64,000 nucleotides of DNA from Bacillota bacterium (lineage in GTDB: Bacteria > Bacillota > Clostridia > Acetivibrionales > DSM-1351), in assembly GCA_023444055.1 (NCBI GenBank), contig JAEZRV010000065.1, positions 1-64,000 on the forward strand, given 5' to 3'. This document shows positions 51,656 to 61,120 of this stretch, piece after piece. The notes below the pieces were generated by a model that had not been told where the DNA came from, did not search any database, and worked only from the letters and a program-made list of their open reading frames with translations. How positions within the stretch are numbered: position 1 is the stretch's first letter; each line of letters opens with the position of its first letter. A program made the position numbers and the translations under genes.

Positions 51656-53029
51656 TTAGTCACCTAAAAACGCACCTTGTTCTATCAATGTTGAACGGAG
51701 CTCGTTTACATCAATAGTAGAAGGGAGTTTACCTTCCTTAATAGCTAATGCTGCTGCAGTTCCAGCGGCCTGACCGAATACGATACAGCAAGGTATCATA
51801 CGTGTAGCTGAACCTGCTATTGCGTCAGCTGAGAGTGAACGTCCTGCTACAAGTAGATTGCTTACACCATTTGGTACCAAGCAAGTGTATGGTACACCGA
51901 AGTAAGGTCCTTTTTCAAGGGTATAATATGTTCCGCCTGGGTCGTTCTTATTGTGAGTATCCATATTTGTTGCTAGAACAGCGATGGAGTTTTCAGGCAC
52001 ACGACAATTTATAACATCGTCCGCTGTCAGCTTGTACATGCCGTCAATATGACGGGTTTCACGAATACCTATTGTAGCAGCTGTACCCATAAACTTTGCA
52101 TTTTCAAAACCTACAGCGTATTTCTTCATAAAATCGAATACTTTATGCACCTGTTTCATGCCAATTAATTCAGCCTTGGTCAAATCCTCTGCATTGGTTC
52201 CATCAATGTCCAAAATTCGGGATACATTTAAACGATACTCACCAGGTTCAGGACTCTCAAATAGACACACCTCAGCACGAGGTACATCTCCCCATTCCTC
52301 CTGTTTATCTCTGATTAACCAGCTGAATGGACCATAGAAAGGACGAATCTCATCCTCATGCTCCTTGATATGCGCATTCAATCGTTCTGTATCAACATTG
52401 CAGACTCGAAAAAACATAGTTGCTGGCTGCATGTTGCCATCGTTAATGTTTCCGAGTTCATATTTTACGCCAGCGGTAGCTGCCACATCTGCATCACCTG
52501 AACAATCAATTATAATTTTTGCTCGAATTACTGATATTCCTGACTTGTTTGCAATCACCACACCAACGATTTTATCCTCTTCTTTTAGAACATCTATAAA
52601 CTTAGTATGCAAGAGGATTTCTGCACCTGCTTCCAGAATCATATCAGAAGCAACCATTTTTAAGGCTTCATGGTCAAAAGGTCCTACATGGTCATGGCCG
52701 ATTTTGTAGTATCCTGCTCGAGATGTTTTAGATCTTACTTCACTAGGCTGAATAGCACCGCCTATTTTCTCCATACGAGCTACAATTTCTTCAAAGATAC
52801 CTTTAATGATCTGTTTTTCGCTCTTTGCATCATACACAGTCATAAAAGGGCCTACCAGACCGTTGGTAGCCTGTCCGCCAACACAGCCGAACTCATCAAT
52901 TACTAAGGTCTTTGCACCGTTTCTTGCTGCACATATAGCTGAACCGATACCGGCAGGGCCTGCACCAACAACAAGAATATCTATATCCCGATAAACAGGA
53001 AGTTCTTTGGCATAATTTATTCTGCTCAT
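51656..53029 (-). CDS. FAD-dependent oxidoreductase (FAD_oxidored family), first of the operon
   Basis: The protein has DILVVGAGPAGIGSAICAARNG for FAD binding, then GCVGGQATNGLVGPFMTVYD, IIIDCSGDADVAATAGVKYE, TIGIRETRHIDGMYKLTADD and LLVAGRSLSADAIAGSATRM. I choose ATG 53029 (457 residues), because AAGGAGA lies 7 nt upstream; the longer frame from 53047 would place that site inside the gene. It is closely similar to the divergent gene at 61121 across its whole length. It is the first gene after the solute-binding protein, from which it is separated by a stable hairpin. Confidence 0.85.
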   Translation of the reverse strand: MSRINYAKELPVYRDIDILVVGAGPAGIGSAICAARNGAKTLVIDEFGCVGGQATNGLVGPFMTVYDAKSEKQIIKGIFEEIVARMEKIGGAIQPSEVRSKTSRAGYYKIGHDHVGPFDHEALKMVASDMILEAGAEILLHTKFIDVLKEEDKIVGVVIANKSGISVIRAKIIIDCSGDADVAATAGVKYELGNINDGNMQPATMFFRVCNVDTERLNAHIKEHEDEIRPFYGPFSWLIRDKQEEWGDVPRAEVCLFESPEPGEYRLNVSRILDIDGTNAEDLTKAELIGMKQVHKVFDFMKKYAVGFENAKFMGTAATIGIRETRHIDGMYKLTADDVINCRVPENSIAVLATNMDTHNKNDPGGTYYTLEKGPYFGVPYTCLVPNGVSNLLVAGRSLSADAIAGSATRMIPCCIVFGQAAGTAAALAIKEGKLPSTIDVNELRSTLIEQGAFLGD

Positions 53030-53063
53030 TATCATTCTCCTTATCATATATTTCGCTATTTAG

Positions 53064-53097
53064 TTTTGTAGCAGCCCCATATGGGACTGCTACAAAA
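53064..53097 (-). other. stable stem-loop between the solute-binding-protein and FAD genes
   Basis: Arms of 17 bp (53064-53080 and 53081-53097) pair with one mismatch around GTAGCAG/CTGCTAC, with essentially no loop beyond CAT-ATG. A-runs rather than T-runs follow on the minus strand, so it is not a classic terminator. A stem at this place commonly protects and boosts the mRNA of the binding protein relative to later operon genes. Confidence 0.6.
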
Positions 53098-53115
53098 AGT
53101 GAATTCTGAATTAAC

Positions 53116-54699
53116 TTATTTTTTACCGTAGAACTCGTCATACCAAGTCTGCATTTCAGTTCTAATTTTCTCGCCACCACCATTTGTCCAGTCTGACTTG
53201 AAGGTGCTAAGGCTATCAATTTTCTTGGTACCACCAATAAGTTGAAGGATATAGTCGCCGGTAGCCTTAAACAATGATTGATTGTACTTGGAGTAATTCT
53301 CCAATGAAGGCATAAATGCGAAGGTATTATCTACAAAAATCTGTGGTGTTTCTTTGTTTGCTTTATTAGTAACTGCATCGAATGCAGCCCACATTGCATC
53401 ACTCTTTCTAACACGTGAAGGCCACTGTTTTGCAAATTCTGCCTCGTTAGTACTGTTTAGGTACCAGTAGGAATTACCGCGTTCTTCTGCAAAAATAGGG
53501 TTGATTGGTTTGATGGAACCATCAGTATCATAGGTGAAGTGTGTACCTTCAACACCGATATTAAGGTAAAGCTGATTTTGCTGCTTAATGTTAATCCAGT
53601 TAATAGCATGCTCTGCATTCTTAGAGCTCTTCAGTATACAGGTTACCTGATTGATGGCCTCAGTCTTCATATATTTGGAAGTGCCATCAGAGCCTGCTAG
53701 TGCACCAATGTATCCGAGATCTTCGTTCTTAAGACCTAAACCATCTTTACCTGTCATGATTGGTGTAGTAACAGCAACACCAACACGGTTTGAAGCTGCA
53801 ATAATTGCTTTCCCAGCAGATAATTTTTCATTTACTGTGGTTGTGTTGTTAACTGCCCAATCACGATCTATAAGTCCTTCACTTGCAAGTTTTTGCATAA
53901 ATTCGATCATTTTAGGGAAGTTCTCATGTTCAGTCATGTAGAATACTTTTCCGTTCTCATCAACCATCCAGTCATTATAGATACCAAATGCAGAAGTTAT
54001 ACTCTGTGGGATATCCCAGTTAACTGATGCTTCTGAAGCAGCACGGAAAGGGCCTGTGAAGATAATATGTTTGTCTCCATAGAACTTTTTGAGAGTAACA
54101 AGGGTATTATAGAATTCGTCTATTGTAGTTGGGATTTTATCAATACCAGCTGCTTTCATTAAGTCCATTCTTGCTACCATGAAAGTTGTTACTTCAGTTG
54201 GGTACGGATATTTGTAAGGAATGCCGTAGATTTTATCATCGGAACCTGAAACAGCCTTCCAAGAATCTTGATTTACACCTTTAAGGACATCTTGACCATA
54301 CTGGTTAAGTAAATCTGTCAAAGGCATCAATGCACCTTGGGAGAGCAGTGTTTGGAACTGAGAAACACCAACCTGAAGTACATCATAATTGGCACCAGAT
54401 GCAACTTCCATAAGGAGTTTCTCATCTGCATTTTCAGCGGGAAGTACGTTGTAATTTACTTTATAGCCAGTTTTCTCTTCATAGACTGCTGCCATGCTAT
54501 CAGTGTTAGGGTCAAAGCTAACATTGTAACCAAGATACTTAAGTTCTGGCTTTTCACCGTCCAGAGCTTTCACCTCAGTTGAGGTGCTTGCATTTGCGGA
54601 TGAGGTGTCACTTAGTGTCGAAGTATCACTCTGTCCACATGCTGCTAAGCTAGAAACAATCATCAATACTGCAATAAATGATACAAAAATTTTTTTCAT
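53116..54699 (-). CDS. sugar ABC transporter solute-binding lipoprotein (LplA-like)
   Basis: The precursor starts MKKIFVSFIAVLMIVSS, a lipoprotein signal peptide ending in the lipobox LAAC, then a Ser/Thr-rich linker and a large solute-binding fold of about 500 residues, as in the LplA group of CUT1 systems. I place the start at ATG 54699 (527 residues); the upstream codons to 54777 give no signal sequence. It should sit on the outer face of the membrane and deliver a carbohydrate to the two permeases encoded just upstream. No ATPase gene is present, so a shared MsmX-type ATPase elsewhere probably powers it. The ligand is unknown. Confidence 0.9.
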   Translation of the reverse strand: MKKIFVSFIAVLMIVSSLAACGQSDTSTLSDTSSANASTSTEVKALDGEKPELKYLGYNVSFDPNTDSMAAVYEEKTGYKVNYNVLPAENADEKLLMEVASGANYDVLQVGVSQFQTLLSQGALMPLTDLLNQYGQDVLKGVNQDSWKAVSGSDDKIYGIPYKYPYPTEVTTFMVARMDLMKAAGIDKIPTTIDEFYNTLVTLKKFYGDKHIIFTGPFRAASEASVNWDIPQSITSAFGIYNDWMVDENGKVFYMTEHENFPKMIEFMQKLASEGLIDRDWAVNNTTTVNEKLSAGKAIIAASNRVGVAVTTPIMTGKDGLGLKNEDLGYIGALAGSDGTSKYMKTEAINQVTCILKSSKNAEHAINWINIKQQNQLYLNIGVEGTHFTYDTDGSIKPINPIFAEERGNSYWYLNSTNEAEFAKQWPSRVRKSDAMWAAFDAVTNKANKETPQIFVDNTFAFMPSLENYSKYNQSLFKATGDYILQLIGGTKKIDSLSTFKSDWTNGGGEKIRTEMQTWYDEFYGKK

Positions 54700-54773
54700 A
54701 ATCTTCCATCCTCTTTTCTTTATTTTTATCGGGTTTCCCGATAAATTACAATATAAATTAAAATTAATTTTGC

Positions 54774-55670
54774 TCAACCCTTGACTGAGCCAATAGTAAT
54801 ACCTTGAACCATAAACCTCTGAACTAATGGATATATTGCAACGATAGGGATTAGAGAAAGGACAACTACAGCTGCGATAATTCCATCGATGGAAATATTA
54901 GCGTAATTACCTGCAACAAGACGCTCAACAATTGTCTGTGTATTACTAACAGTATTATAGGTAAATAGCTGCAAGGTCTGCATGTCAGTACTATTGGTAT
55001 ACATCATTGCATGGAAGTAGTTATTCCAATAACCTACAGCATATAGCATGGCTACAGTCGCCAATACAGGTGTAGACATTGGGCATACAATGGATACCAA
55101 TATTCTTATATCAGTTGCACCGTCCATTTTTGCGGATTCTTCAATACTCTCAGGCAAGCCTTCAAAATAGTTTTTAACGAGAAACATATTGAAATGCACT
55201 ATAAAAAACGGCAGAATCAGCGCAGCAAACGTATCCATAATACCTAGGGTACGAACTACCATATATGCAGGAATTATTCCACCAAAGAACACCATGCTAA
55301 TAATGTATAACATAATAAAGACCTTACGTCCTTTGAATGAGGGTTTAGATAGTGGATACGCAGTTGTAATTGTTACTATCATACTGATAATTGTACCCAA
55401 AACAGTAACAATTATTGTATTTTTTAGAGCATGTAAAAATGTAGTCTTTGTAAGAACATATTTCATTGTTTCAAACTGTATATCAATTGGCCAAAATAAC
55501 ACAGAACCCGATGTAACCGCAGACGCACTACTGAATGACTTAGATAGCACATGCAAAATAGGAAGTATCGCACACAGCGAAAGTATACTCATGATAATGT
55601 AGGAAATTACTATCATAATCTTTTCACTTGCTTCCAGCGGAATGCCCGTACTCTTTTTCTTCTTTAACAT
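54774..55670 (-). CDS. carbohydrate ABC transporter permease (LplC/AraQ-like)
   Basis: The 298-residue membrane protein has six predicted transmembrane segments, starting with IMIVISYIIMSILSLCAILPILHVLS, and the ATPase-contact EAA loop ESIEESAKMDGATDIRI near the middle, followed by the typical ending FMVQGITIGSVKG of this group. I choose ATG 55670, with AGAGGTG 6 nt upstream; a TTG at 55706 is the alternative. With the LplB-like partner it forms the translocation channel of a CUT1 importer. Confidence 0.92.
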   Translation of the reverse strand: MLKKKKSTGIPLEASEKIMIVISYIIMSILSLCAILPILHVLSKSFSSASAVTSGSVLFWPIDIQFETMKYVLTKTTFLHALKNTIIVTVLGTIISMIVTITTAYPLSKPSFKGRKVFIMLYIISMVFFGGIIPAYMVVRTLGIMDTFAALILPFFIVHFNMFLVKNYFEGLPESIEESAKMDGATDIRILVSIVCPMSTPVLATVAMLYAVGYWNNYFHAMMYTNSTDMQTLQLFTYNTVSNTQTIVERLVAGNYANISIDGIIAAVVVLSLIPIVAIYPLVQRFMVQGITIGSVKG

Positions 55671-55707
55671 AGTTTTCACCTCTGATACGATATACTTTTG
55701 TTTCAAA

Positions 55708-56676
55708 TTACCAAATACTCTTATGAAGTATCTTCTTGCTTATAGAATTTGCACCAACAATTAAGATAAATGCTACAACCGAATTAAATAAACCGAGAGC
55801 AGTTCCTAAGGCAAAATCTGACTGACCTAAACCCATACGGTAAACATAGGTTTGGATTACATCTGCCACATCGTATACCGTTGCATTGTAGAATACAAGA
55901 ATCTGTTCAAATCCCGTATCTAAAATATACCCTATCTTTAAAATTAACATCAAAATGATGGTAGATGCCATTCCTGGCAAGGTTATATGCCAAATTTGAC
56001 GTAGCTTGGAAGCTCCATCCACTCGAGCCGCTTCATAGAGTGAAATGTCAATACCCGTGATAGCTGCTAAATAAATGACTGTATTCCAACCGATTTCTTT
56101 CCATCCTTCAGTAAAGACCAACAGTCCTCGAAATACGTTGGGATCTGAGAAAAAACTGATTCTTTCAAACCCTAATGCAGATAAACCAGTGTTTACAATC
56201 CCATAGGTACCTAGCAAGGAATAGAAAATACCAAACGTAACAACCCATGAAAAGAAATATGGAACATATATTGCGGTCTGTGCCAGCTTTCGATAAGCTT
56301 TATTACGGATTTCGTTTAGTAAAATTGCACATATTATAGGAATTGGGAACAGGAACACAATTTTATATGCGTTAATGATCAAAGTATTTAAAAGAACTTT
56401 AATAAACGCTGAACTTGCGAACAATCGCTCAAAATGCTGCAATCCTACCCAGTCGCTTTTTGCAATTGCATCCAAAGGATTAGTACCTGCAAAAATACTA
56501 TAATCCTTAAAAGCAATTGTAATACCATACAGTGGTAAAAATTTATAGACTATCAAAAAGAATAGTCCAGGGAGCAGCATTATATACATGAGATAATGCT
56601 CTCGCAGATATGCACCCCATTTGAAATGCGTTTGTATTTCGTTTTTTGCTTTAGATTTTGAAGCAAACATTTTCAT
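55708..56676 (-). CDS. carbohydrate ABC transporter permease (LplB-like)
   Basis: The 322-residue protein has six predicted membrane spans, beginning with LMYIMLLPGLFFLIVYKFLP, then the LplB-type GITIAFKDYSIFAG, the EAA loop LYEAARVDGASKLRQIWHITLPG, and the C-terminal NSVVAFILIVGANSISKKI. GGAGG lies 9 nt before the ATG. It is the first gene of the eight-gene leftward operon, preceded by two palindromes that could bind a regulator. Confidence 0.92.
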   Translation of the reverse strand: MKMFASKSKAKNEIQTHFKWGAYLREHYLMYIMLLPGLFFLIVYKFLPLYGITIAFKDYSIFAGTNPLDAIAKSDWVGLQHFERLFASSAFIKVLLNTLIINAYKIVFLFPIPIICAILLNEIRNKAYRKLAQTAIYVPYFFSWVVTFGIFYSLLGTYGIVNTGLSALGFERISFFSDPNVFRGLLVFTEGWKEIGWNTVIYLAAITGIDISLYEAARVDGASKLRQIWHITLPGMASTIILMLILKIGYILDTGFEQILVFYNATVYDVADVIQTYVYRMGLGQSDFALGTALGLFNSVVAFILIVGANSISKKILHKSIW

Positions 56677-56725
56677 AGCATTATACCTCCAAGATTACCA
56701 GTCAGTAGAAACTTTACATAATAGA

Positions 56726-56767
56726 ACATTTTAAAATGTGTAGAATTAGATTTTTGAAAGCTTTCAA
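56726..56767. promoter_or_regulatory. two 14-bp palindromes, candidate operators of the ABC operon
   Basis: ACATTTTAAAATGT (56726-56739) and TTGAAAGCTTTCAA (56754-56767) are both perfect palindromes, their centres 28 bp apart, about 50-90 bp before the LplB start. The second resembles a catabolite-response element lacking the two central bases. Either could bind the YesN-type regulator or a repressor. Confidence 0.45.
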
Positions 56768-56935
56768 TGTAAGTTTATATTCAAGCTATGTTTTTATATT
56801 AGCATACAAATCTTTTAAGTTGAATGACTCAATCTTCTGATTTCTTATCCAAAACTGTTATATTTGCATAAAAATCTGCTCAATTTGTGCTGAAATTTAT
56901 AGAAATAGCACTAAAAAAGTCGACGAATAATAGAA

Positions 56936-56985
56936 TTAGAGACTGATAGAATAAGCCACAGGTATAGCTTACTAACAGTCTCTAA
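56936..56985 (-). terminator. terminator-like hairpin after the two-component genes
   Basis: TTAGAGACTG (56936-56945) pairs with CAGTCTCTAA (56976-56985), and inner TAAGC/GCTTA extends the stem. It lies about 70 bp after the sensor kinase stop codon. The minus strand continues AATTCTATT, a weak U-run. Confidence 0.6.
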
Positions 56986-57052
56986 CGTTTTTTCCTTTAT
57001 TTTATAACGCCTCAGTTCAACAAGGTGGGAGATATGTGCTTGTCGCCTATAC

Positions 57053-58861
57053 TTACTCTTGCTTCATGTGTTTCAATGGCAATGACAGTGTGACAGTTGT
57101 ACCTATTTCCAACTCCGAGCTTATCATTAGGCCACAATCTTCCCCTCCAAATAGCTTAAGTCTCTCATCTACATTCCCAAGACCATAGCCCTTTGTATTG
57201 ATATTTCCTTGGTTTATGATCTTTTCCAGCTGCTCTTGACTCATTCCATGACCATTATCCTTTATAATGATTACTAATTTACCATTTTCCTCTTTTGCGG
57301 TAATATCAAGCCGACCGTCGTTGCCTTGTTTGTGCAGAATTCCATGGTTAAGCGCATTTTCTACTAATGGCTGAAGAGATAATTTGGGGATAAGACACTC
57401 CATGAGATTATCATCTATATTAATATCTATGATAGAAATATTGCTAAACCTTTTTTGCATAATGCCAATATAAGAACGAATCAGATCCAATTCCTCCCTA
57501 AGAGTAACAACATCTCTTCCTTTGCTCAAACTTAAGCGGAAGTATTTAGAAAAGGCATTAATCATCCATATACTATCGTTCTTATGGTCCTCTAATATCA
57601 TCCACTTGATAGAATCTAACGTGTTGTAAAGAAAATGAGGATTTATTTGTGCTTGTAAAGCTTTTAATTGATAATCGCGAGCTTTCAATTTTGCTTCATA
57701 TGATTCTTCCATTAGTTTTTTGATAGAAACGACCAGATTGTTGGCGTTATTTTCCAATAATGCAAGAGACGTATTATTTTTATTGTTCTGTTCAGTTAAA
57801 CTACCAATTTGATCAATGCCTTCATCATTTAGCATCATGATAGCAGTATTGATTCGCTTAACCGTATTCTCGATAATACTAGAATATACCAATATTAATG
57901 CGATTATAAAAACTACTACAACAGCTATAATCAGGAGAACACGAGTAATATCAAATGAAAAAACATCTGAACCATAAACTGTAGATGAGGGTAGTCTCAT
58001 AATAAGGTACCAATTTGTTGCGCTCAGCTTTGAAAATGCCACAAGATCAGCATTTTGACTCATACTTCCGCTAATATGTCCCGTTTCTTCAATTTGTAGA
58101 GTGTTAAGTTCAGTATCAGAAAGACCATTTTTACCAATCAAGCTTGAATCAGGATGGGAGATTATAACGCCACTTGAATCTACCAGATAAATTTCCTCAT
58201 CAGTGCTGATACCAGCAGAAAATATCCTGCTAAGCTTGGTCTCCTCAATATCTAATTGCAGTACACTTGCGATTTCATCATAATTGGTTTTGCTGGAAAT
58301 TGTCATTCGACAGGATATAATATTTGTTAAGCCTCTTCCTTCATAAACTTGTGCGCCATAGGTTTTTAGCCAAACAACACCTCGTTTGTATGTTTCATCG
58401 GTTTGCTCTGTAAGCTCAGGCAGGGAATAGAATGTTTCTTGCTGATTTGCATAAATTTTACCGGAAGGCACATATAAACGTATTTTACTAATCATGTGTT
58501 TCCCTTCATAAGCTGAAACCAGAGATTTCAGTTCATCATATTCTTTCAACTGAGTTTCAACATTAGTACTGCCACTTCTAATATAAGGATAGGCTGTGCT
58601 AAGAATTGAAAGTGCACTCTCAGAAATTTGACCAAAACGGTAATCCAAATTGTTTTTTATTTGACTGACTGCTAATTGCATATTGTTGGAAAGCTCATTT
58701 TCAATGATATTTGCCGAATGAACGGAATACATATATACGATAATTGTAAGCGGTATAACTACACTAAAGGCAAAAAGAGCTATTGCTCGTTTGGATAAGC
58801 GCATCTTATCACTATATATAATTCGAATAGAAAATTTCTCGCGTAACTTAATTCGATTCAT
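57053..58861 (-). CDS. YesM-type membrane sensor histidine kinase
   Basis: The protein has a first membrane span (ALFAFSVVIPLTIIVYMYSV), an extracytoplasmic sensor domain of about 270 residues, a second span (VLLIIAVVVVFIIALILVYS), a HAMP-like linker, the His_kinase domain with phospho-accepting His in QAQINPHFLYNTLDSIKW, and a HATPase domain with VENALNHGI, IKDNGHGMS and GYGLGNVDERLKLFGG. I use ATG 58861 (602 residues), since AAAGGAA lies 7 nt upstream; the frame is open to TTG 58897. It pairs with the YesN-type regulator 39 bp upstream and probably senses an extracellular sugar linked to the adjacent importer. Confidence 0.9.
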   Translation of the reverse strand: MNRIKLREKFSIRIIYSDKMRLSKRAIALFAFSVVIPLTIIVYMYSVHSANIIENELSNNMQLAVSQIKNNLDYRFGQISESALSILSTAYPYIRSGSTNVETQLKEYDELKSLVSAYEGKHMISKIRLYVPSGKIYANQQETFYSLPELTEQTDETYKRGVVWLKTYGAQVYEGRGLTNIISCRMTISSKTNYDEIASVLQLDIEETKLSRIFSAGISTDEEIYLVDSSGVIISHPDSSLIGKNGLSDTELNTLQIEETGHISGSMSQNADLVAFSKLSATNWYLIMRLPSSTVYGSDVFSFDITRVLLIIAVVVVFIIALILVYSSIIENTVKRINTAIMMLNDEGIDQIGSLTEQNNKNNTSLALLENNANNLVVSIKKLMEESYEAKLKARDYQLKALQAQINPHFLYNTLDSIKWMILEDHKNDSIWMINAFSKYFRLSLSKGRDVVTLREELDLIRSYIGIMQKRFSNISIIDINIDDNLMECLIPKLSLQPLVENALNHGILHKQGNDGRLDITAKEENGKLVIIIKDNGHGMSQEQLEKIINQGNINTKGYGLGNVDERLKLFGGEDCGLMISSELEIGTTVTLSLPLKHMKQE

Positions 58862-58900
58862 AGACATTTCCTTTCTACACACCGATTCCTTATGCAATGG

Positions 58901-60520
58901 TTATTGCTCAGAAGATGATATTGAAATATTCCTATATTCACTAGGTGTAATTCCTACATATTTCTTAAACAAACGAGAAAAATAGCTTGGTGATAGATAG
59001 CCAACTTCATAACATACGTCATACAGTTTAATGTACGGTTCTGACAAAAGCTTCTTTGCTTTCTCAAGCCGGGTCAGAGTCAAATAATCATTTATCGTAG
59101 TTCCTGTGACTTGTTTAAACAATACGCACAAATATGTGGGTGTCAAGTAGACATCCTTTGCCAATGTGCTGATTGATATCTGCTCCTTAAAATGATCTTC
59201 AATGGTTTTCCGCACCTGATTGATGATCGTATGGGAATATGTTTTACTCATGCTGCTCATGAGGGTTGCTACTTCAAAATAAAGCTTTTTAATCAGAAGG
59301 CATTGCTCTTCAAAATTTGAGCAGCATAGAAATTTATCTAAAATTATACGCTGATTGGAATAATCACTTTTTTTATTTATTTTTATATCTGTTACGATGC
59401 GCGTAGGGAGGAGTAGTATAAAAATCATCAAATTTTGCTCTTCATCATGATGAAATTTTTCTTTTAAAATATTAAAAAGCTCTTCAAGTACCTTGGATAC
59501 CTGTTCAGTGTTTCCACTGCTCAAACATTCCTGCAAACTTTTTTCAGCGTTTTGTTTATATTCCTTCAGACTATCATCCATTTCATATTTATCAACGGAA
59601 ATAGCCAGTTCGTCATCGAGTAAATACCGTTTACTTATGGCATTTGAAGCATTTTCATAGGATGTTTTTATATTTTCAAGACCCTTGAATCTGTCACTGA
59701 TACCAATGCATACAGGTATATTCATGTTGCCATTGAGACGTTCGTTTAGATTTTCAGAAACTTCAAGGAGTGTCTCCTCAAATTCATCTTCCAATAAGGA
59801 TAGTATCATTACATATTCGCCTTGTTTATTTTCAAAACAAATAGTATCACTATATTGCTTACCAACTTCTATACATTCATTTTTTATTTGGAGAGATAAA
59901 AGCTGGCGCTCACGTTCTGATAAGACATTAAATGTGCTGTAAACGTGCTGTATCTGTATTACTAGTACGCAGTAGTGCATTTCATTACTTAAAGGAATAT
60001 TTAAAAATGCTATACGTTCCTTCATTATATCTGGATTTTCGAAATCATCACGAATCAATGTGATAAAAAAACGCTCCTGCAGAAGTGGAAAGCTCTGATT
60101 CAAGAGGTTTTCCATATCAGCCAAGTTTTTTTTACTCTTATTCTCCATATTCATAATATTTACTACACGACTAACTGTCTCTTTAAGTTCGTCTAAATCA
60201 ATGGATTTGAGAATATAGTCTATAGCCTCGACTTTAAGTGCCTTTTTAAGGTAGATTATATCATCATGGCCACTAATAAATATTATCTTTATGTCTGGAT
60301 ATAGCTCTCGTAAATTTTTTGCCAATGTTATTCCGTCCATATAAGGCATGAGGACATCAGTAAGCACAAGGTCAATGTGATTATCCTTCACAAACTGAAA
60401 TGCCTTCTGTCCATCAGGAAGATCAGCAACGATTTCTATATTATAGGCATTCCAATCAAAATGTTTTTTTAAGCCTTGACGTACCAAATCTTCATCATCA
60501 ACAATAATAGCTTTATACAT
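58901..60520 (-). CDS. YesN-type response regulator with AraC DNA-binding domain
   Basis: Residues 1-125 are a receiver domain with phospho-acceptor Asp55 in DLVLTDVLMPYMDG and the conserved IIFISGHDDI and Lys region. A long helical/GGDEF-like linker follows (about 150-420). The last 100 residues are an AraC-type double helix-turn-helix: ISTLAKDVYLTPTYLCVLFK and the signature YDVCYEVGYLSPSYFSRLFKKYVGITPSEYR. AGGAGG precedes the ATG. With the adjoining sensor kinase it forms a two-component system that most likely activates the importer/oxidoreductase operon and perhaps the divergent FAD genes. Confidence 0.92.
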   Translation of the reverse strand: MYKAIIVDDEDLVRQGLKKHFDWNAYNIEIVADLPDGQKAFQFVKDNHIDLVLTDVLMPYMDGITLAKNLRELYPDIKIIFISGHDDIIYLKKALKVEAIDYILKSIDLDELKETVSRVVNIMNMENKSKKNLADMENLLNQSFPLLQERFFITLIRDDFENPDIMKERIAFLNIPLSNEMHYCVLVIQIQHVYSTFNVLSERERQLLSLQIKNECIEVGKQYSDTICFENKQGEYVMILSLLEDEFEETLLEVSENLNERLNGNMNIPVCIGISDRFKGLENIKTSYENASNAISKRYLLDDELAISVDKYEMDDSLKEYKQNAEKSLQECLSSGNTEQVSKVLEELFNILKEKFHHDEEQNLMIFILLLPTRIVTDIKINKKSDYSNQRIILDKFLCCSNFEEQCLLIKKLYFEVATLMSSMSKTYSHTIINQVRKTIEDHFKEQISISTLAKDVYLTPTYLCVLFKQVTGTTINDYLTLTRLEKAKKLLSEPYIKLYDVCYEVGYLSPSYFSRLFKKYVGITPSEYRNISISSSEQ

Positions 60521-61120
60521 AAATTTTCCTCCTTCAGATAATATCTATTATTAAAATTATATATATTTATATATCGTAATGAGTTTGTATTAATTTGCAT
60601 GTTCTATATAAATCCTATGTCCTAGAATGGGATAGGTACCATAGAAATCATGCTTTGATTATTGCATTATGCGATGATTTGAAATTTATTTAGTTTACTA
60701 AAAATGAATAGACACCTGAATATAGTTTAGAACATATTACAAATATAAAAGGAATCTATTTTGTCAAGTATACCACAGTAGATTACTACGCAACAAACTT
60801 ATTAATTCCCATTTATAGAAATTAATAAGTTTCAGATAAGCAAATTCCAAATAGCTATATCATAAACTGTAATATTTGTTGCAAATTGAATAGATATAAA
60901 CTACTAAGTAATGTACTATTTGTTTAAAAACTATAACTATCCTTCACTCATTTTTCTGTTTTGTTGACTTGAAAATATTAAATGCTATATTTAAAGAAAA
61001 TACATCTTTTTTTTATTCAATTGAAAGGATATTCTCCAACGCTAAGAAATAGTGATTACAAATTTATTATATTGCCATTTTATTTGTTAACATAAACAAT
61101 ATGATTCATAGGAGGATAGC
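60521..61120. other. 600-bp divergent intergenic region
   Basis: This AT-rich region between the response regulator and the rightward FAD genes has no gene. It contains a perfect 13-bp inverted repeat, AAACTTATTAATT (60795-60807) and AATTAATAAGTTT (60820-60832), and a possible promoter at 60964-60991. Regulatory sites for both directions should be here. Confidence 0.55.
60964..60991 (+). promoter_or_regulatory. candidate SigA promoter for the rightward FAD genes
   Basis: TTGACT (60964-60969) and TATATT (60986-60991) are separated by 16 bp. The gene starts at 61121, leaving a leader of about 120 nt. The match is fair rather than strong. Confidence 0.45.

Larger units (their letters stand above)
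56677..57052. other. Regulatory region between the ABC operon and the sensor kinase gene
   Basis: This gap of about 375 bp contains the promoter of the leftward ABC operon, two palindromes at 56726-56739 and 56754-56767, and the terminator-like hairpin at 56936-56985 that ends the two-component genes. No protein gene was seen. Confidence 0.55.
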
